Below are positions 12,531 through 23,480 of a stretch of DNA of 64,000 nt, piece after piece (the stretch's first letter is position 1; each line of letters opens with the position of its first letter). Source of the DNA: Hofstenia miamia. Lineage: Eukaryota; Xenacoelomorpha; Acoela; Hofsteniidae. The notes beneath the pieces are model-generated. The model was given only the letters and a program-made list of their open reading frames with translations, did no database searches and was not told where the DNA came from. The stretch is taken from NCBI GenBank assembly GCA_900660155.1, contig CABFPE010000149.1, positions 115,482 through 179,481 of the forward strand, written 5' to 3'. The position numbers and the translations under genes are program-made.

Positions 12531-14312
12531 TGCAACATGGTAAATTCATCATCCATTAAATCTACTAAAGGCATTTCATTGTTAGATTCAAATGGTGTGA
12601 AATCCTCTACTATGAATCCTTCCCCATCAGCTATTAATTGGATTTTTGCATGACAGTTGGATTTCAAATGTCTTTTATCTCCACATCAAAAACATTGAAC
12701 AGATGCCATATTAAATTATTTCTTAAGGACTGTTTTCTTTGATGTACTTGGCTCAGACTTTATCCTTACTCCAGATAATTCATTAGCATCTTTGTCAATT
12801 TGATTGCAGTTATACATCAGGTATACCACACTAATTGCCTTTCTAATAATTTTGTGTAAACTTTTTTTGGGTCACATTTTACTTCTATTCAACTTCTAAT
12901 AGAAGGGGGAAATCCTCAACAAATATATGAAACTAGATCATGTTGAAAGTACTCAGCAGACAGACTACTAAGCTGAAACAGCTGTTCAACTTGAGTTATA
13001 TAATTTTGGATATCATCACCTCATTTGAAGGCCATATCACAAAGTAAGGTTTTGTATTGATGCTTAATATGTGGAGCTTGATAATGATCCTTGAAGAAAC
13101 CCACTAGCAATTTGTAATAGGTTTTGATAGTATGATCAAGCATCATGTATTGATTATAGGCTAAACCACTGAGATACAGTGGGAACTGGGATACAGTGCT
13201 TTCTTGAGAATTCTTATACTGCTTCATAGTGAGTTCAAATAAAAAAAACTACTCATCAAATGACTGAGACACAGCATCAATTTGTCCATTGAATTTAGGC
13301 AGAACTGAATGTTTACTGAAAACTTGTAACTGTCCAGTTGACTCAATAGGAAGAATGTACTGCTTATATCATGGTCAGCTACCTATATTGCTGATATCTA
13401 TTTGGCAAGGACTAACATCACTCACATGCTCCTTCATGGTTGGTTTAACAGGCAGCATATTCACAGGATCCATCATTGCAGATGCAGAACAAATTTGAGG
13501 AGGCTTAGCTGCAGTAGTAAGTGTGGACACATGGGTCAGGGCAGATTGAGCAAATGTTGGTTGGCAAGTAGAAGCAGCAGTGCATAATGAGGCGGAATTC
13601 AGAGGGTCAATTGTTAGAATGTCCTCAGGCAGAGAAGGCGTCAGTATAGGAGGATTCACACTTCCTTGTAAATCATTTGTGCCAATTGATTCATAATTCT
13701 CTCAGCCCAATCTCCTAAAGCTTCATTCAGTTCAATATGTGTAACATATTCCTCAGCTGGTTTTTTGAGTGACTGCACCTCATCTTGACTATTCACTGCA
13801 TTTTTCAGTTCCTGAATATGTAATTCTAATGCAAATGTGGATTCCAACATCTGCCTTTCCATCTTTTGATAAGCAATTTGTTGAGTGTTAAGTTAGGCCT
13901 GAAGGGACTCAACATGGTGTTCACTTTCCATTCTCATAGACAGTTGCTGGGATAAAGCATCTTTCAAATGTTCAATTTTCATTTGATGAGCATCAAAATG
14001 TGGAGTGAGTTGCCTGGTACTACTATAAGGATAAGGCCTTGCAGGAATTGGTGGAGCATCTTGTGTGTTCAAAATTTGGTAATTTCTATGATAATCTGGA
14101 CTGCCATTAATGGCATTATTGTAAAGGACAGTTGGAGCATTCTGATCCATCCTTTGGGTGGTTTGTGTAGGAGAATTAGGTAAAGATAAGTTAAACAAAG
14201 ATCCAACAGTACAAGGGGTAACATCCAGGCTACCACCACTTGTACAGAGGACACACCAAGATGGAGGAGTCCCAAAATGAGGAGAATAAATAACTGTATG
14301 ACTCAAATCCAT
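12531..14312 (-). pseudogene. Element A gag (second copy, full length but broken)
   Basis: Start codon at 14310-14312 (MDLSHTVIYSPHFGTPP), matching the starts of B3 (27816) and B2 (36718). Order: N-terminal Pro/Ser-rich part, a predicted coiled coil at about 13860-14000 (HLKDALSQQLSMRMESEHHVESLQA, here in overlapping shorter pieces), a second helical piece at 13656-13862, a Pro/Ala/Thr linker in 13375-13659, capsid at 13021-13227, and a CCHC knuckle near 12644-12704. At least four stops or frame breaks. Confidence 0.8.
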
Positions 14313-14709
14313 TACAAATTAAGAACAAAATAATAACTTCCAAACTGACAGTTGGGAGCACTTCCTCAAACTACTAAGGAAACACTCAGGTAATAAAAAT
14401 CACAAATAACAACCCAAATGTGGGATACAGTGGTATTTGGTAATAAATCCAACACATAGAGCACTGAGACAAAAAGAACTTTAACAAGTAGCAACATACA
14501 AAGCAGAACACATAAAAATTAACATTGCCCCTTCCATGGAAAGAAAAAGTAATAAGTACACATTGATTGGGAGATTTACAATTAAATCCAGTTGTGGTCA
14601 GGGGAAACAACTATCCCAGCTGACATGCACAAAGACGAAAAACTAAATCAAATCCAAACCATAGAAAGAAACAGCAGAGAAATAGTTCATTATCCTGTCA
14701 TGGTCTCCA
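14313..14709 (-). other. Element A 5' leader with primer-binding site
   Basis: Untranslated region between LTR and gag. Its first 16 nt on the minus strand (14694-14709) read TGGAGACCATGACAGG, two changes from the B-type TGGCGACCGTGACAGG, which is complementary to a tRNA-Arg 3' end as I recall it. Confidence 0.7.
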
Positions 14710-16129
14710 TGTAGTAGAACAGTAGAACACTATAATTACTTCAAGTCAAATACAGACTGAAGATAAATATGAACATAAAAAGAATATAAGAACAATAACC
14801 AAAATTAAATAAAATTAAATGTCTATTACTGCTGTCATTTAAATTAACTTCATTGCGCGATGTGCAAATATATTCTTGAATGTTTCAGTTTGTACTAATG
14901 GCATTTGATATTTTTGATTTAATCTTTGTTATTTCTGTTTATAATGAAGTAATTAATCATTGGATGTTGTGGATTTTCTACAATTTTCCTAGCAAGTCTA
15001 ATGTCTTCCTCATCTCTTATCTTAAAGGAATCATACATCTTTTCACAAAAACTAGCTTTAAAGCATTGTAATATAAATCTATTGATGTTTGTAGGAACTG
15101 CAGATTCTGATCAATAAACTGATATTCCATATCTCATTTTGCATAAAATTAGTGACTCAAAAACTATATTTATTTCCTTCATTGTGTAATTGTTTGATTT
15201 TAGATCTCTTAGAATGTAAATTTGGGCATTTAGACTTGACAACAGATGCTTTCAATGTTTGTTGAATTGCAAATTTTCTTATACTAGAAAACTAATTGAC
15301 TCTGCAGAAGGTTTTAAATAGCAGCCATACCATATAGCCCTGATTCCAGTAAGGAAAAAACTTATTAAATTCAACATTGGTAATTCATCCAAGTAATCAA
15401 TACTTTTAGGTAAAATCCAAGATGACCAAGAATATTAAAGTGCTCAACTTGAATGCATGGTGCTACCCTATCTGTCTCACTTATTAATTTCTATCTCATA
15501 ACCACAAATAAACATCTCATTTTCATTGTTATCTCTCAGCTCACTAAATAATAGTCTGTAATTGCAAACATTCATGCTAGTTAACAGCATAGTATCATCA
15601 CAGTGTTATCAATTATAAGTGCATGTATGTGTTGAACATTGAACAATAGTTTTGTTATTACCCTATATGTAACCCTATACATAACCTAATTAGTCCACAA
15701 TTTGGGCTTATAAGATCAGAGATGATCTCCAGGAGCTACATGTCACCCTGTACCTTGATAAAGTACTCCCAAATTGTTGCCATACTTAAGCAATTAATTT
15801 CATATCAAAAAGAAAAATATGTAAAAGAATGAAAAGTAAATGGTAACTGAGGCTAGACAAACACTATTAACCTTTCTCAACATTGTTTCTCAATTTATAC
15901 AATTCAAGTTATTACCTGTCTTTGTTTACAACTAAAGTTAATCATAAGATAACCATGTCATTGATTTCCCTCACAAATTAAATTTGAGCAATATCATTAG
16001 CACCATTTAAGGGGACATTAAAATAGCTCTCACATAACCAAGCTTGAAAATAAATAAATATGTCATACTGACATCAATACAATAAAAATTAAAAATAATA
16101 ACCATGAAAAATCCCTGCATGGATCTACA
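14710..16129 (-). repeat. Element A 5' LTR, enlarged by an insertion
   Basis: It starts TGTAGTAGAAC next to the PBS and ends GGATCTACA. At 1420 bp it is about 510 bp longer than the 3' LTR because foreign DNA lies at about 14741-15278. It also has a small deletion after AAGATGACCA (about 15420-15430) compared with 587-1496. Confidence 0.8.
14741..15278 (-). mobile_element. Insertion in A 5' LTR, possibly a non-LTR retrotransposon RT fragment
   Basis: This stretch is absent from the 3' LTR and from all B LTRs. Read on the minus strand, it has two overlapping frames with ESLILCKMRYGI and MYDSFKIRDEEDI followed by NPQHPMINYF. The order of a YGI-type motif followed by an HP.YF motif recalls the C-terminal RT domain of non-LTR elements or a Penelope-like RT. 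The evidence is one short, frameshifted match by eye, and no clear target duplication is visible. Confidence 0.35.
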
Positions 16130-16760
16130 CTAGTAGATGTTTAGGGATGTCTTCTATCATTGATCTCATTATAATCACCACTCAAACTTTTTGTCATTTT
16201 GCCATCCTTAATGTTTAGTCTACCTGTTTTTTTTGTTGTACTCCTTCTCCTTCAGAACATGTATGATTGTTAGGTTATCCTTATCCATGTTTATCTCTAG
16301 GATCTCTGATATCTGGTTTTTATATGCCATTATGCCTTGCATCATCTCCAGAGTGAACTCTTCATCAAATATTATATGCACCATACTTTGCATGTATGGC
16401 CTTTCTAGTGTTTCATTCATATCTCTTGGGTAGCTGATTATTAAATTTAATTTGGCCTGTTGTTCACATTGAGCACTAGTGTTAGATTTCTCCCTTCAGT
16501 CTTCACAGCTTTTCATATATGTGCTCTTGTTTCCAGTGATAGTTTTTCAAAAGCATTGTATCTCATTTTTGTTGTTCCAATAAAGTAGGGATGCAATGTT
16601 TCTCCATTGATCTTAGACATTCTTTTTTCTCTCTCCTTAGATTGTGCTGTTCACTCTGAGGTAGTGTCTGAGGAGGCATGTAGCTGTTTCATCCTCAATG
16701 GTAGTCTGCTGGTGCTTGGTTCACAGTCCAATGGCTGTGAATCTGTACTGATGGTCTCTA
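16130..16760 (-). pseudogene. Element C ORF3, N-terminal conserved block
   Basis: The frame at 16220-16420 contains YMQSMVHIIFDEEFTLEMMQ and NLTIIHVLKE. It aligns with YFKSTVHITFDEDFTMKEVQ and HLIIVHFIKQ of E (50880-51060) and with YWHSMVHTMFDEGFNL of D. This W/F-x-S-M/T-V-H-x-x-F-D/N-E/D box is the best-conserved ORF3 landmark in the window. The rest is degraded. The frame continues at 586-1 beyond element A. Confidence 0.75.
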
Positions 16761-17165
16761 CTACTTTACCCTTGAATCAGTTCACAATTTGATTCTATTA
16801 GTACTTGACCAGTTGTGGTTTCTGTGGTAATACTGTGAGCCTTGAATCACTTCTGTATTACCATGGTTTTCCCACCACTTACACCTTCCTCTGGAACTCT
16901 GAGTGTCTCACTGCCCTTGAATCAGCAATGTGGACTCCTGGAAGGAAAGTTGTGCTGCTGTGCACCAGTTCTCAGTGTACCCTTGAATCAGCTGTGCAGA
17001 TCTCTGGTGGGAGAGTCTATTTGTCCATTTGTCTCCCTGCCCTTGAATCAGCCTTGGGGACTACTAGGACGCCTTCTCACTCTATGTCATCTATTCATCA
17101 GTTCTTTGTTCTCATCACTTCTGCTCTTGAATCAACATCTGGTTTGAGAACTTCTTCTCACTCTC
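16755..17165 (-). repeat. Short tandem-like repeat in element C ORF3 N-terminus
   Basis: A CCTTGAATCA or CTTGAATCA motif (minus strand TGATTCAAGG) recurs about six times at irregular spacing (near 16771, 16841, 16915, 16981, 17041 and 17128). The corresponding place in E ORF3 (50152-50540) has a CAATTAAAGG / CACTTAAAGG repeat encoding QLKG or HLKG. The two arrays occupy the same site, between pol tail and the conserved ORF3 core. Confidence 0.6.
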
Positions 17166-18113
17166 TTTCTCCTGTTCATTAATGAGAGTTCCTCTGGTTG
17201 TTGATTGCATCACACTCTCTTCATAATTGGCTGGTGCATTGTTTTCCTCTAATTTGCTAAATTCAGTTAGTAAATTTAACTCCCATATTTCAGGGTCATA
17301 TATAGGTTTATCTCTCCCTATCCTATGAGGCAGCATCTCTGATGTTTGCTGTGAATTCTTCCTTGATTCTTCTTCAGGTAAGCTGTCTAAATCACACATA
17401 TCATACATAATTTTGTTGCTGTTGATTCAGCTTATTTAGAACTCAGCATTCTCATCTATCTTTGTTTCTTCAATGTCTGCCATTGCTCTCTTGAGGTTTT
17501 GAAAATGTAATAGTCTGTTATTGTCCAGCATGTACTCATTATTTGGTAATGTCTGTGTTATCATATGAGGTCCAGACCATACTGTTTTTAATTTCCAAAC
17601 TTGGTTTGTGTCTGTGAGTTTCATTGGCGTGAATGCATATACCTTGTCTCCTACCTTATGGGCATGTCTGTAAATTTTTCTATTATAATTGCATTGTTGT
17701 CTCACAGCAGATTTTTTTATGTTGTGGCACATTGTTTCATGAATCCCTGTGATCTGTTTTCTAAATTGGTTTACATACTCATTATCCAGGCTTTTGCTTT
17801 AGTTGGCATATTGCATTGATAAAGGTATAGCTGCCTGTCTTCCAAACATTGCTTTAAGTGGGGTCATTCCTGTTGTAGAGTGTACCAAAGTATTATAGAA
17901 ATGCTCTACCATCTTGATAACCTCTCTCCATTTATTTCCACCTATCCTTGTTGTTGCCATTCTAATTAGCTTGATTAGTATTTGGTTGAGTCTCTATATG
18001 GCTCTATTAGCATGCAGGTAATAGGTTGTTGTTCTTTTGCTCACTATTTCTAGGAGCTTTGCCATTTCTTGGAATAGCCCATTTTTAAACTGGGGCCTCT
18101 TGTCAGATATTAT
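17115..18113 (-). pseudogene. Element C integrase, C-terminal two thirds, and pol tail
   Basis: Minus strand from 18113: ISDKRPQF (second catalytic Asp), then YYLHANRAI followed by a TAG where relatives have VERLN (so the catalytic Glu codon is a stop), then HSTTGMTPLKAMFGR. The GPY/F module is WSGPHMITQTL in 17436-17732, and the pol tail is YDPEIWELNLLTEF in 17115-17408. The N-terminal part is across element B2, at 38062-38470. Inactive. Confidence 0.85.
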
Positions 18114-18790
18114 TGTAGAATTGGTGGCTGGTAAAGACTTAGCTAGAAACTCGATTGACTCTGCAGAAGGTTTAATTAGTGTTCAGTACAGCCATGATTC
18201 CAAGAAACAGCTTAACTTAGAACTTATAACGTTTATAGATGTAACATTGGTAATTCATCCAAGTAACGAAACTACTTTAGGTAACAACCAAGATGACCAA
18301 TTCCTATGGCTTCCAGCCAAAGCGGAACATCCAGAAGTAAAGTGCTTAACCTATTGACTGGTGCTACCCTATTTGTCTCACTTGCTTAATTTCTATCTCA
18401 CTTCAAAAATACAAACTCATTTTCATTGTTATCTCTCAGCTCACTATTAAATAATCTGTAATTGCCAGATATTCGTGCTAGCCAACGGCATGGTATCATC
18501 ACAGTGTTAGGTTGTATAAGTGCATGTACGTGTTGAAATATGAATGAGAGATTTATTATTTCCTTATGCGTAACCGTATACATAACTTAATGAACCACAA
18601 TTCGGACTGGGTAATCAAAAGACCCCCAGAAGCAATGTGTCGCCCCGTGCTAGTGAAAGCACTCCCGAATTGTCGCTGATCTTAAGCAATAAGTTTCATT
18701 TAAGATAATAAATAAATAAGAAACACAATGGTAAAGACGGCAGTTAAGAGTAGACAAAGTCTATTGAACATTCGCTACACTTGTCTCAGT

Positions 18791-18797
18791 TTATATA
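18791..18797 (-). promoter_or_regulatory. LTR TATA-like box (element B2 3' LTR)
   Basis: The minus strand reads GTATATAAACTGAGACA. The same block is at 37808-37814 and 28906-28912 in the other B LTRs. Transcription would start about 25-30 nt further, near 18765. Confidence 0.55.
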
Positions 18798-18974
18798 CAA
18801 AAGATTCAGTTATTACCTGCCTTTGTTTACAATTTTCACAGATAGCAACGTAGTTTAACATGCACAATAATAATTCCCTCGTAAAATTCAATTTGAGCAA
18901 ATAAAAGCACCAACAAGGGGACATCAAAATTAATAGCAACAAATTAAGATCGAAAATGATCAAAAACGTCATGG

Positions 18975-18982
18975 TGACGTCA
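18975..18982 (-). promoter_or_regulatory. CRE/ATF palindrome TGACGTCA in LTR U3
   Basis: A perfect 8-bp CRE consensus in U3, about 180 bp upstream of the TATA-like box when the LTR is read in element direction. The right LTR has the same site at 37992-37999. The middle LTR has TGACGTAA, and A LTRs have TGATGTCA or TGACATCA, which are CpG-loss forms. Binding is inferred only from the consensus. Confidence 0.5.
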
Positions 18983-19044
18983 CAATACAATAAATGTAAA
19001 TTAAAAAGATATAAAAGGCATCAAAATCCCCAAGCGACTCTACA

Positions 19045-19058
19045 CGCCCCCCCTTGCT
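19045..19058 (-). other. Element B2 polypurine tract
   Basis: The minus strand reads AGCAAGGGGGGGCG directly before the TGTAGAGTCG start of the LTR. It is the expected plus-strand primer. Confidence 0.75.
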
Positions 19059-20922
19059 CAAATAAATTTTCGGCTAGCAGGTGGAGGGCCGGCCCAGAAA
19101 CGATACTCTGAGCAGCCACAATCATTCTGGTTGTGAGCTCATCATCCCATGTCATTACCTCTGAATAGCTCGATTCGCGAGTTAATTGCATGAGTACCTC
19201 CCTCTGCGTGTAGTGAATAAGAGCTCGTTCTTACCTTGCACGTCAAATTTTGAAACTTGCTTGTGAAATCACTGTGTAGACCCCGGCAGTCTCTCCACTA
19301 ACCGTCTGGTGCTCAACGGAGCATTGCCAGATGAAAAGATGGCGAATTTCATTTCGGCTGTGGCTCCCCACATATACTTTTTCACGGTGTCCGAGAAAAT
19401 ATTCAAGTCCGACGCACAAATGCCGAGTTGGCTACTGATTAACATGATTGACAGCTTCCTGATCACACTGCTCACCCCCACCAGTCGGGCGTAATATTTC
19501 TCGAACTCGTCCATTGCGCGTTTGGTTTTTCTGGGAGATGATGGAGGGCTGCATTTGTACAAAAGCCAATTTTTTACCTTCCACGTAAGCGGACACACGG
19601 CTATTTCATGAGTGGTGGGTTTGGTTAGAGCGGTTCTTTTCTCATGTGTCATAGGTAATTGGAGGTGAGAGTCTTTAGTTAAGTAAATTGCTAATATCCA
19701 CACGGCTCCTCTCGCGTAGATGTCAGGCACATTCTTCTCAGCGAAAAGGCGCTCCCTAAAGTTCTTCTTGTCTTGGTTGTCGTAAGACACTTTTAGTTCC
19801 CGCAATGTACGTTCTACAGATGGGTGGTACGTTCGTGACGGACTCGAGATATCCAGTGCAGGCCAATCAGATTTGGGATTGAAGTCCGCCTTTAAATTGG
19901 ACCAAATGGTGCAGATTTCATTGAGAAGCTGGTCACTCTGGGCGAAGGCGAAACTGACTCTCATGTCAGTGACCATTGTTATGGAAGGGGTGTCGGGATC
20001 AATTATCTCCAGAGTTTGTGCCTGTAGTAGCACGTCGACAATTAGCTTTTGGTCCACAGCTAGGCGATGGGAAGGCACTCGTTGACACAATAAGAGATCA
20101 GTGTAAATGAGCCTGGTTACTGGTAAGTGGCTTGGGGAGTGTGATGAAACCGGAGCGTAGTCGTCTCGGTATAGGATCAAGAAGTTCTCCATCCTGAAGT
20201 GTAAGTTCTCTATCGGCTCTGGTAGGGCGTCCTCGTACTTGCCACGAACGATCATTATCAGACGGATGCCTTCGACCTTGGCTATATGGTAGGCAATCTC
20301 GATTTGCTCCATGATATCATCTGATTGGACTTTGGAAACTCAAAGGAAATAGATGACGAGGAGGTTGTTGAAGTCTATATTGACACATTCAAAGCTGTTG
20401 ATGGTCTTTCTGCTGTTCAGAAATTGGCATAGGCAAAAGATATTAAAATCGTCGTTGAAGAATGTATGTACCATGCTGCGCCAGTACAGGCGGCTTAATG
20501 CTTCCGTCATTCTCGAATCATAGGCAATGATGGTATTGACTTGGGGGCAACGTGAGGCGTCTATTACAAACAGTATGACATCGACGGAGCTTGTCATTTC
20601 TCGGCCATTATAGGTGCGGCAGAGTTGGTTCCTAGTCTCCTCTGAGATATTGTCGCGGATAGTGGCAATTGCTTTTCGTGTCGCAATGATATAGGGGTGG
20701 AGCGTCTCGTCACTGACTTTCGATAGCTTCTTTCTTCGTTCTTCTGTCTTTTGTGAGCGAATTGTTGAAGTGGCTAGGGATGAGGTCAAAGGGGCTATCG
20801 AGTCACTCGTACGGGGGTATTTACAGGCTGTATAGGTGTAAACGGTACTCTAGGTTTAAAAGTTTTTAAATTTGGGGTTGCCAGCTCCTCTCGCACATGT
20901 GGAGAAACGTGTCTCTCTACGT
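19059..20922 (-). pseudogene. Element B2 (or B3) ORF3
   Basis: The open pieces 20340-20789 and 19269-20312 (347 codons) are in one frame, separated by a single TGA at 20340-20342. Landmarks: SQKTEERRKKLSKV, ICDN-type block IRDNISEETRNQL, VDVILFVIDA, WRSMVHTFFNDDFN, then MEQIEIAYHI, LHFRMENFLILYRD, VPSHRLAVDQKLIVD, SFAFAQS and a C-terminal KKYMWGATAEMKFAI. A TGA at 19269-19271 ends it; the frame beyond stays open to the polypurine tract. Compared with D and E, the C-terminal domain (LPSWRVKK and the last 190 residues of E) is missing. No signal peptide, transmembrane segment or known domain is recognised. The name ORF3 is positional only. Confidence 0.75.
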
Positions 20923-21922
20923 NNNNNNNNNNNNNNNNNNNNNNNNNNNNNNNNNNNNNNNNNNNNNNNNNNNNNNNNNNNNNNNNNNNNNNNNNNNNNN
21001 NNNNNNNNNNNNNNNNNNNNNNNNNNNNNNNNNNNNNNNNNNNNNNNNNNNNNNNNNNNNNNNNNNNNNNNNNNNNNNNNNNNNNNNNNNNNNNNNNNNN
21101 NNNNNNNNNNNNNNNNNNNNNNNNNNNNNNNNNNNNNNNNNNNNNNNNNNNNNNNNNNNNNNNNNNNNNNNNNNNNNNNNNNNNNNNNNNNNNNNNNNNN
21201 NNNNNNNNNNNNNNNNNNNNNNNNNNNNNNNNNNNNNNNNNNNNNNNNNNNNNNNNNNNNNNNNNNNNNNNNNNNNNNNNNNNNNNNNNNNNNNNNNNNN
21301 NNNNNNNNNNNNNNNNNNNNNNNNNNNNNNNNNNNNNNNNNNNNNNNNNNNNNNNNNNNNNNNNNNNNNNNNNNNNNNNNNNNNNNNNNNNNNNNNNNNN
21401 NNNNNNNNNNNNNNNNNNNNNNNNNNNNNNNNNNNNNNNNNNNNNNNNNNNNNNNNNNNNNNNNNNNNNNNNNNNNNNNNNNNNNNNNNNNNNNNNNNNN
21501 NNNNNNNNNNNNNNNNNNNNNNNNNNNNNNNNNNNNNNNNNNNNNNNNNNNNNNNNNNNNNNNNNNNNNNNNNNNNNNNNNNNNNNNNNNNNNNNNNNNN
21601 NNNNNNNNNNNNNNNNNNNNNNNNNNNNNNNNNNNNNNNNNNNNNNNNNNNNNNNNNNNNNNNNNNNNNNNNNNNNNNNNNNNNNNNNNNNNNNNNNNNN
21701 NNNNNNNNNNNNNNNNNNNNNNNNNNNNNNNNNNNNNNNNNNNNNNNNNNNNNNNNNNNNNNNNNNNNNNNNNNNNNNNNNNNNNNNNNNNNNNNNNNNN
21801 NNNNNNNNNNNNNNNNNNNNNNNNNNNNNNNNNNNNNNNNNNNNNNNNNNNNNNNNNNNNNNNNNNNNNNNNNNNNNNNNNNNNNNNNNNNNNNNNNNNN
21901 NNNNNNNNNNNNNNNNNNNNNN
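20923..21922. other. Assembly gap, 1000 N, with duplicated flanks
   Basis: Exactly 1000 N. A stretch of about 30 bp beginning GCACATGTGGAGAAACGTG occurs immediately left (20893-20922) and immediately right (21924-21953) of the gap. The true content is unknown and could be large. Confidence 0.99.
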
Positions 21923-22387
21923 AGCACATGTGGAGAAACGTGTCTCTCTACGTAGGGGCGAGAAGTTGAGGGCGTCGTGGTCACTGCTATCAGCTCTCCG
22001 AGTCATGGAGCAATGTGTCGCCCACACAGAATCAGATTCTGCTCAGCACCTTCCTGACGGCCTCGTTTTCTTGTGCGAGCCTCAGCAAGCAGAGAAACGT
22101 GTCTCCCGCGCCTAGGTGAGGCATGTCGTCCTGGTTGGCTACCCTCCATCTTCCTTCGTACTCGGCGGCGGACGGGTGGAGCTGGCGACTCTCTCTTGCA
22201 ATTTATAGGTTTCATTCCTAAACATAGTTATAAGATTTAAATCCCAGATATTGGGATCATAAGTAGTTCTCGCCCTTCGAGGGGGGAGCGTACGTGGTTC
22301 TGAAGTCTCCATATTTACATCGTCACAATTGTATTCGGTGTCGGAAAAATCATCCTCCGAAAAACTAGTTAAATTATCGTATTTTTT
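21923..22387 (-). pseudogene. Element B3 pol tail
   Basis: Low-complexity Arg/Ser/Pro-rich tail after integrase. It contains WDLNLITMFRNE (near 22200-22250, after a stop at about 22385) and the SPAPPVRRRVRRKMEG stretch in another frame (22003-22215). A frameshift near 22215 separates the two; in A (2709-3380) the equivalent is one frame. Confidence 0.65.
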
Positions 22388-23480
22388 CTATACATCGACA
22401 CTGTTATCTATTAGCCTAAACTCATTATTATCGTCAATAATAACATGCTCTATGTCTTTTATGGCTCTTTTGAGCCTTTGAAAGTGTACCGTCTTACCGT
22501 TGTTTAAGGTGTATGTGTTGTGGTCAAGCACTTTTTCGATTGTGAATGGGCCTTGCCAATCATTAGCGAGTTTCCATACCTGGTGGCTATCAGTTGTGAT
22601 ACAAGGTAGGTAGGCGAAGACTTTGTCACCACGCTTGTGGGGCTCACCATATAATTTTTTGTTGAAGTTCCTTTTCTGCCGGATGCTAGATTGGTTGGTG
22701 TTATGACAGATGGTAAGATGAATTTGTTGCATGTCAGTGAGTAATCGGCTTATGTATTTATCCACATTGGTCTCAGCGTATTTTGGAAACATCATCGCCA
22801 GTGAGGTGGCGGCTTCCCTGCCCAACATAGCCTTGAAGGGGCTTACCCCAGTTGTTGCGTGGACTGAAGTGTTGTAGAAATATTCAACGCCTTTGATGAT
22901 TCACTTCCACTGCTTTCCGGCAGCTCGAGACAGTGCTACCAGAATTAGTTTGATGAGAGTGTGATTCAGTCTTTCTACCAGGCCGTTAGCTTGGTGGTGG
23001 TAGGCGGTAGTTAGCTCATGAACTATCTCAAGTTCGAGCATCAGTGCGTGTAGGAGGCTGCTCTCGAATTGGGGGCCTTGATCGGAGACTAGTTTGTGCA
23101 TCAGTCCATACTTGAGGATCCATTCTTTCACGATTTTGTCAGCTACCACCTTGGTGGTGGTGCTACTCAGAGGGAATTATGCGTGCGAATTTAGTGAAAT
23201 GATCCACAATTACAAGCAGGTGTTGAAAGCCTTCATCGTCTTTGGACAGTTGTTCCAAGTTGATGTGCACTAACTCATTCGGGCCCTCTGCCAATCACGA
23301 TTCCATCTCGCTGCGCTGCTGCGGAAAGTGGTGGATGTTATTTAGCAAGCACCTTTCGCATTTATCAATGATGTTGGTTACAGCAGTGCGGATTCCCGTT
23401 GTCACGTATCTGGAGTTAAACGTTTTCTCGGTTTGGAGGATGCCAAGATGACCTCGCTCATGGACTCGGCGCACTAGGTC
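22388..23480 (-). pseudogene. Element B3 integrase
   Basis: Zinc finger HERGHLGI...CERC near 23340-23470, first catalytic Asp changed to Asn (VHINLEQL near 23265), LVSDQGPQF with the second Asp and HHQANGLVERLN with the Glu in 22901-23149, then HATTGVSPFKAM and GPY/F WQGPFTIEKV in 22388-22828. Lesions: TGA stops near 23475, 23298 and 22901, and a 1-nt frameshift near 23170. Three lesions look like CGA changed to TGA. Inactive, but only a handful of mutations from an intact gene. Confidence 0.85.

Larger units (their letters stand above)
587..16129 (-). mobile_element. Element A: Ty3/gypsy LTR retrotransposon inserted in element C ORF3, with internal duplication and gap
   Basis: The ends are a 3' LTR at 587-1496 (starts TGTAGAATC) and a 5' LTR at 14710-16129 (ends TCTACA). 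Flanks TTAG (583-586) and CTAG (16130-16133) are a 4-bp target duplication with one mismatch. C's ORF3 homology to E continues across the element. Inside, on the minus strand, are gag, protease, RT, RNase H, integrase and a shortened ORF3. The middle is abnormal: pol and gag appear twice (2709-7721 and 9341-14312), separated by a 1000-N gap and an LTR fragment, and 5252-7721 is nearly identical to 11120-13589. One element plus a foreign or duplicated segment explains this better than two complete elements. Confidence 0.8.
18114..19044 (-). repeat. Element B2 3' LTR
   Basis: 931 bp, from TGTAGAATTGG to GCGACTCTACA on the plus strand. It has a TATA-like box at 18791-18797, an AATAAA on the minus strand near 18548-18553 and a perfect TGACGTCA at 18975-18982. 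Its left third (18140-18230) differs from the right LTR more than the rest does. Confidence 0.9.

Noticed and set aside
16755-17165. CRISPR-like array of TTGAATCA repeats
   Set aside because: Repeats are about 10 bp with irregular spacing inside a eukaryotic retrotransposon coding region.
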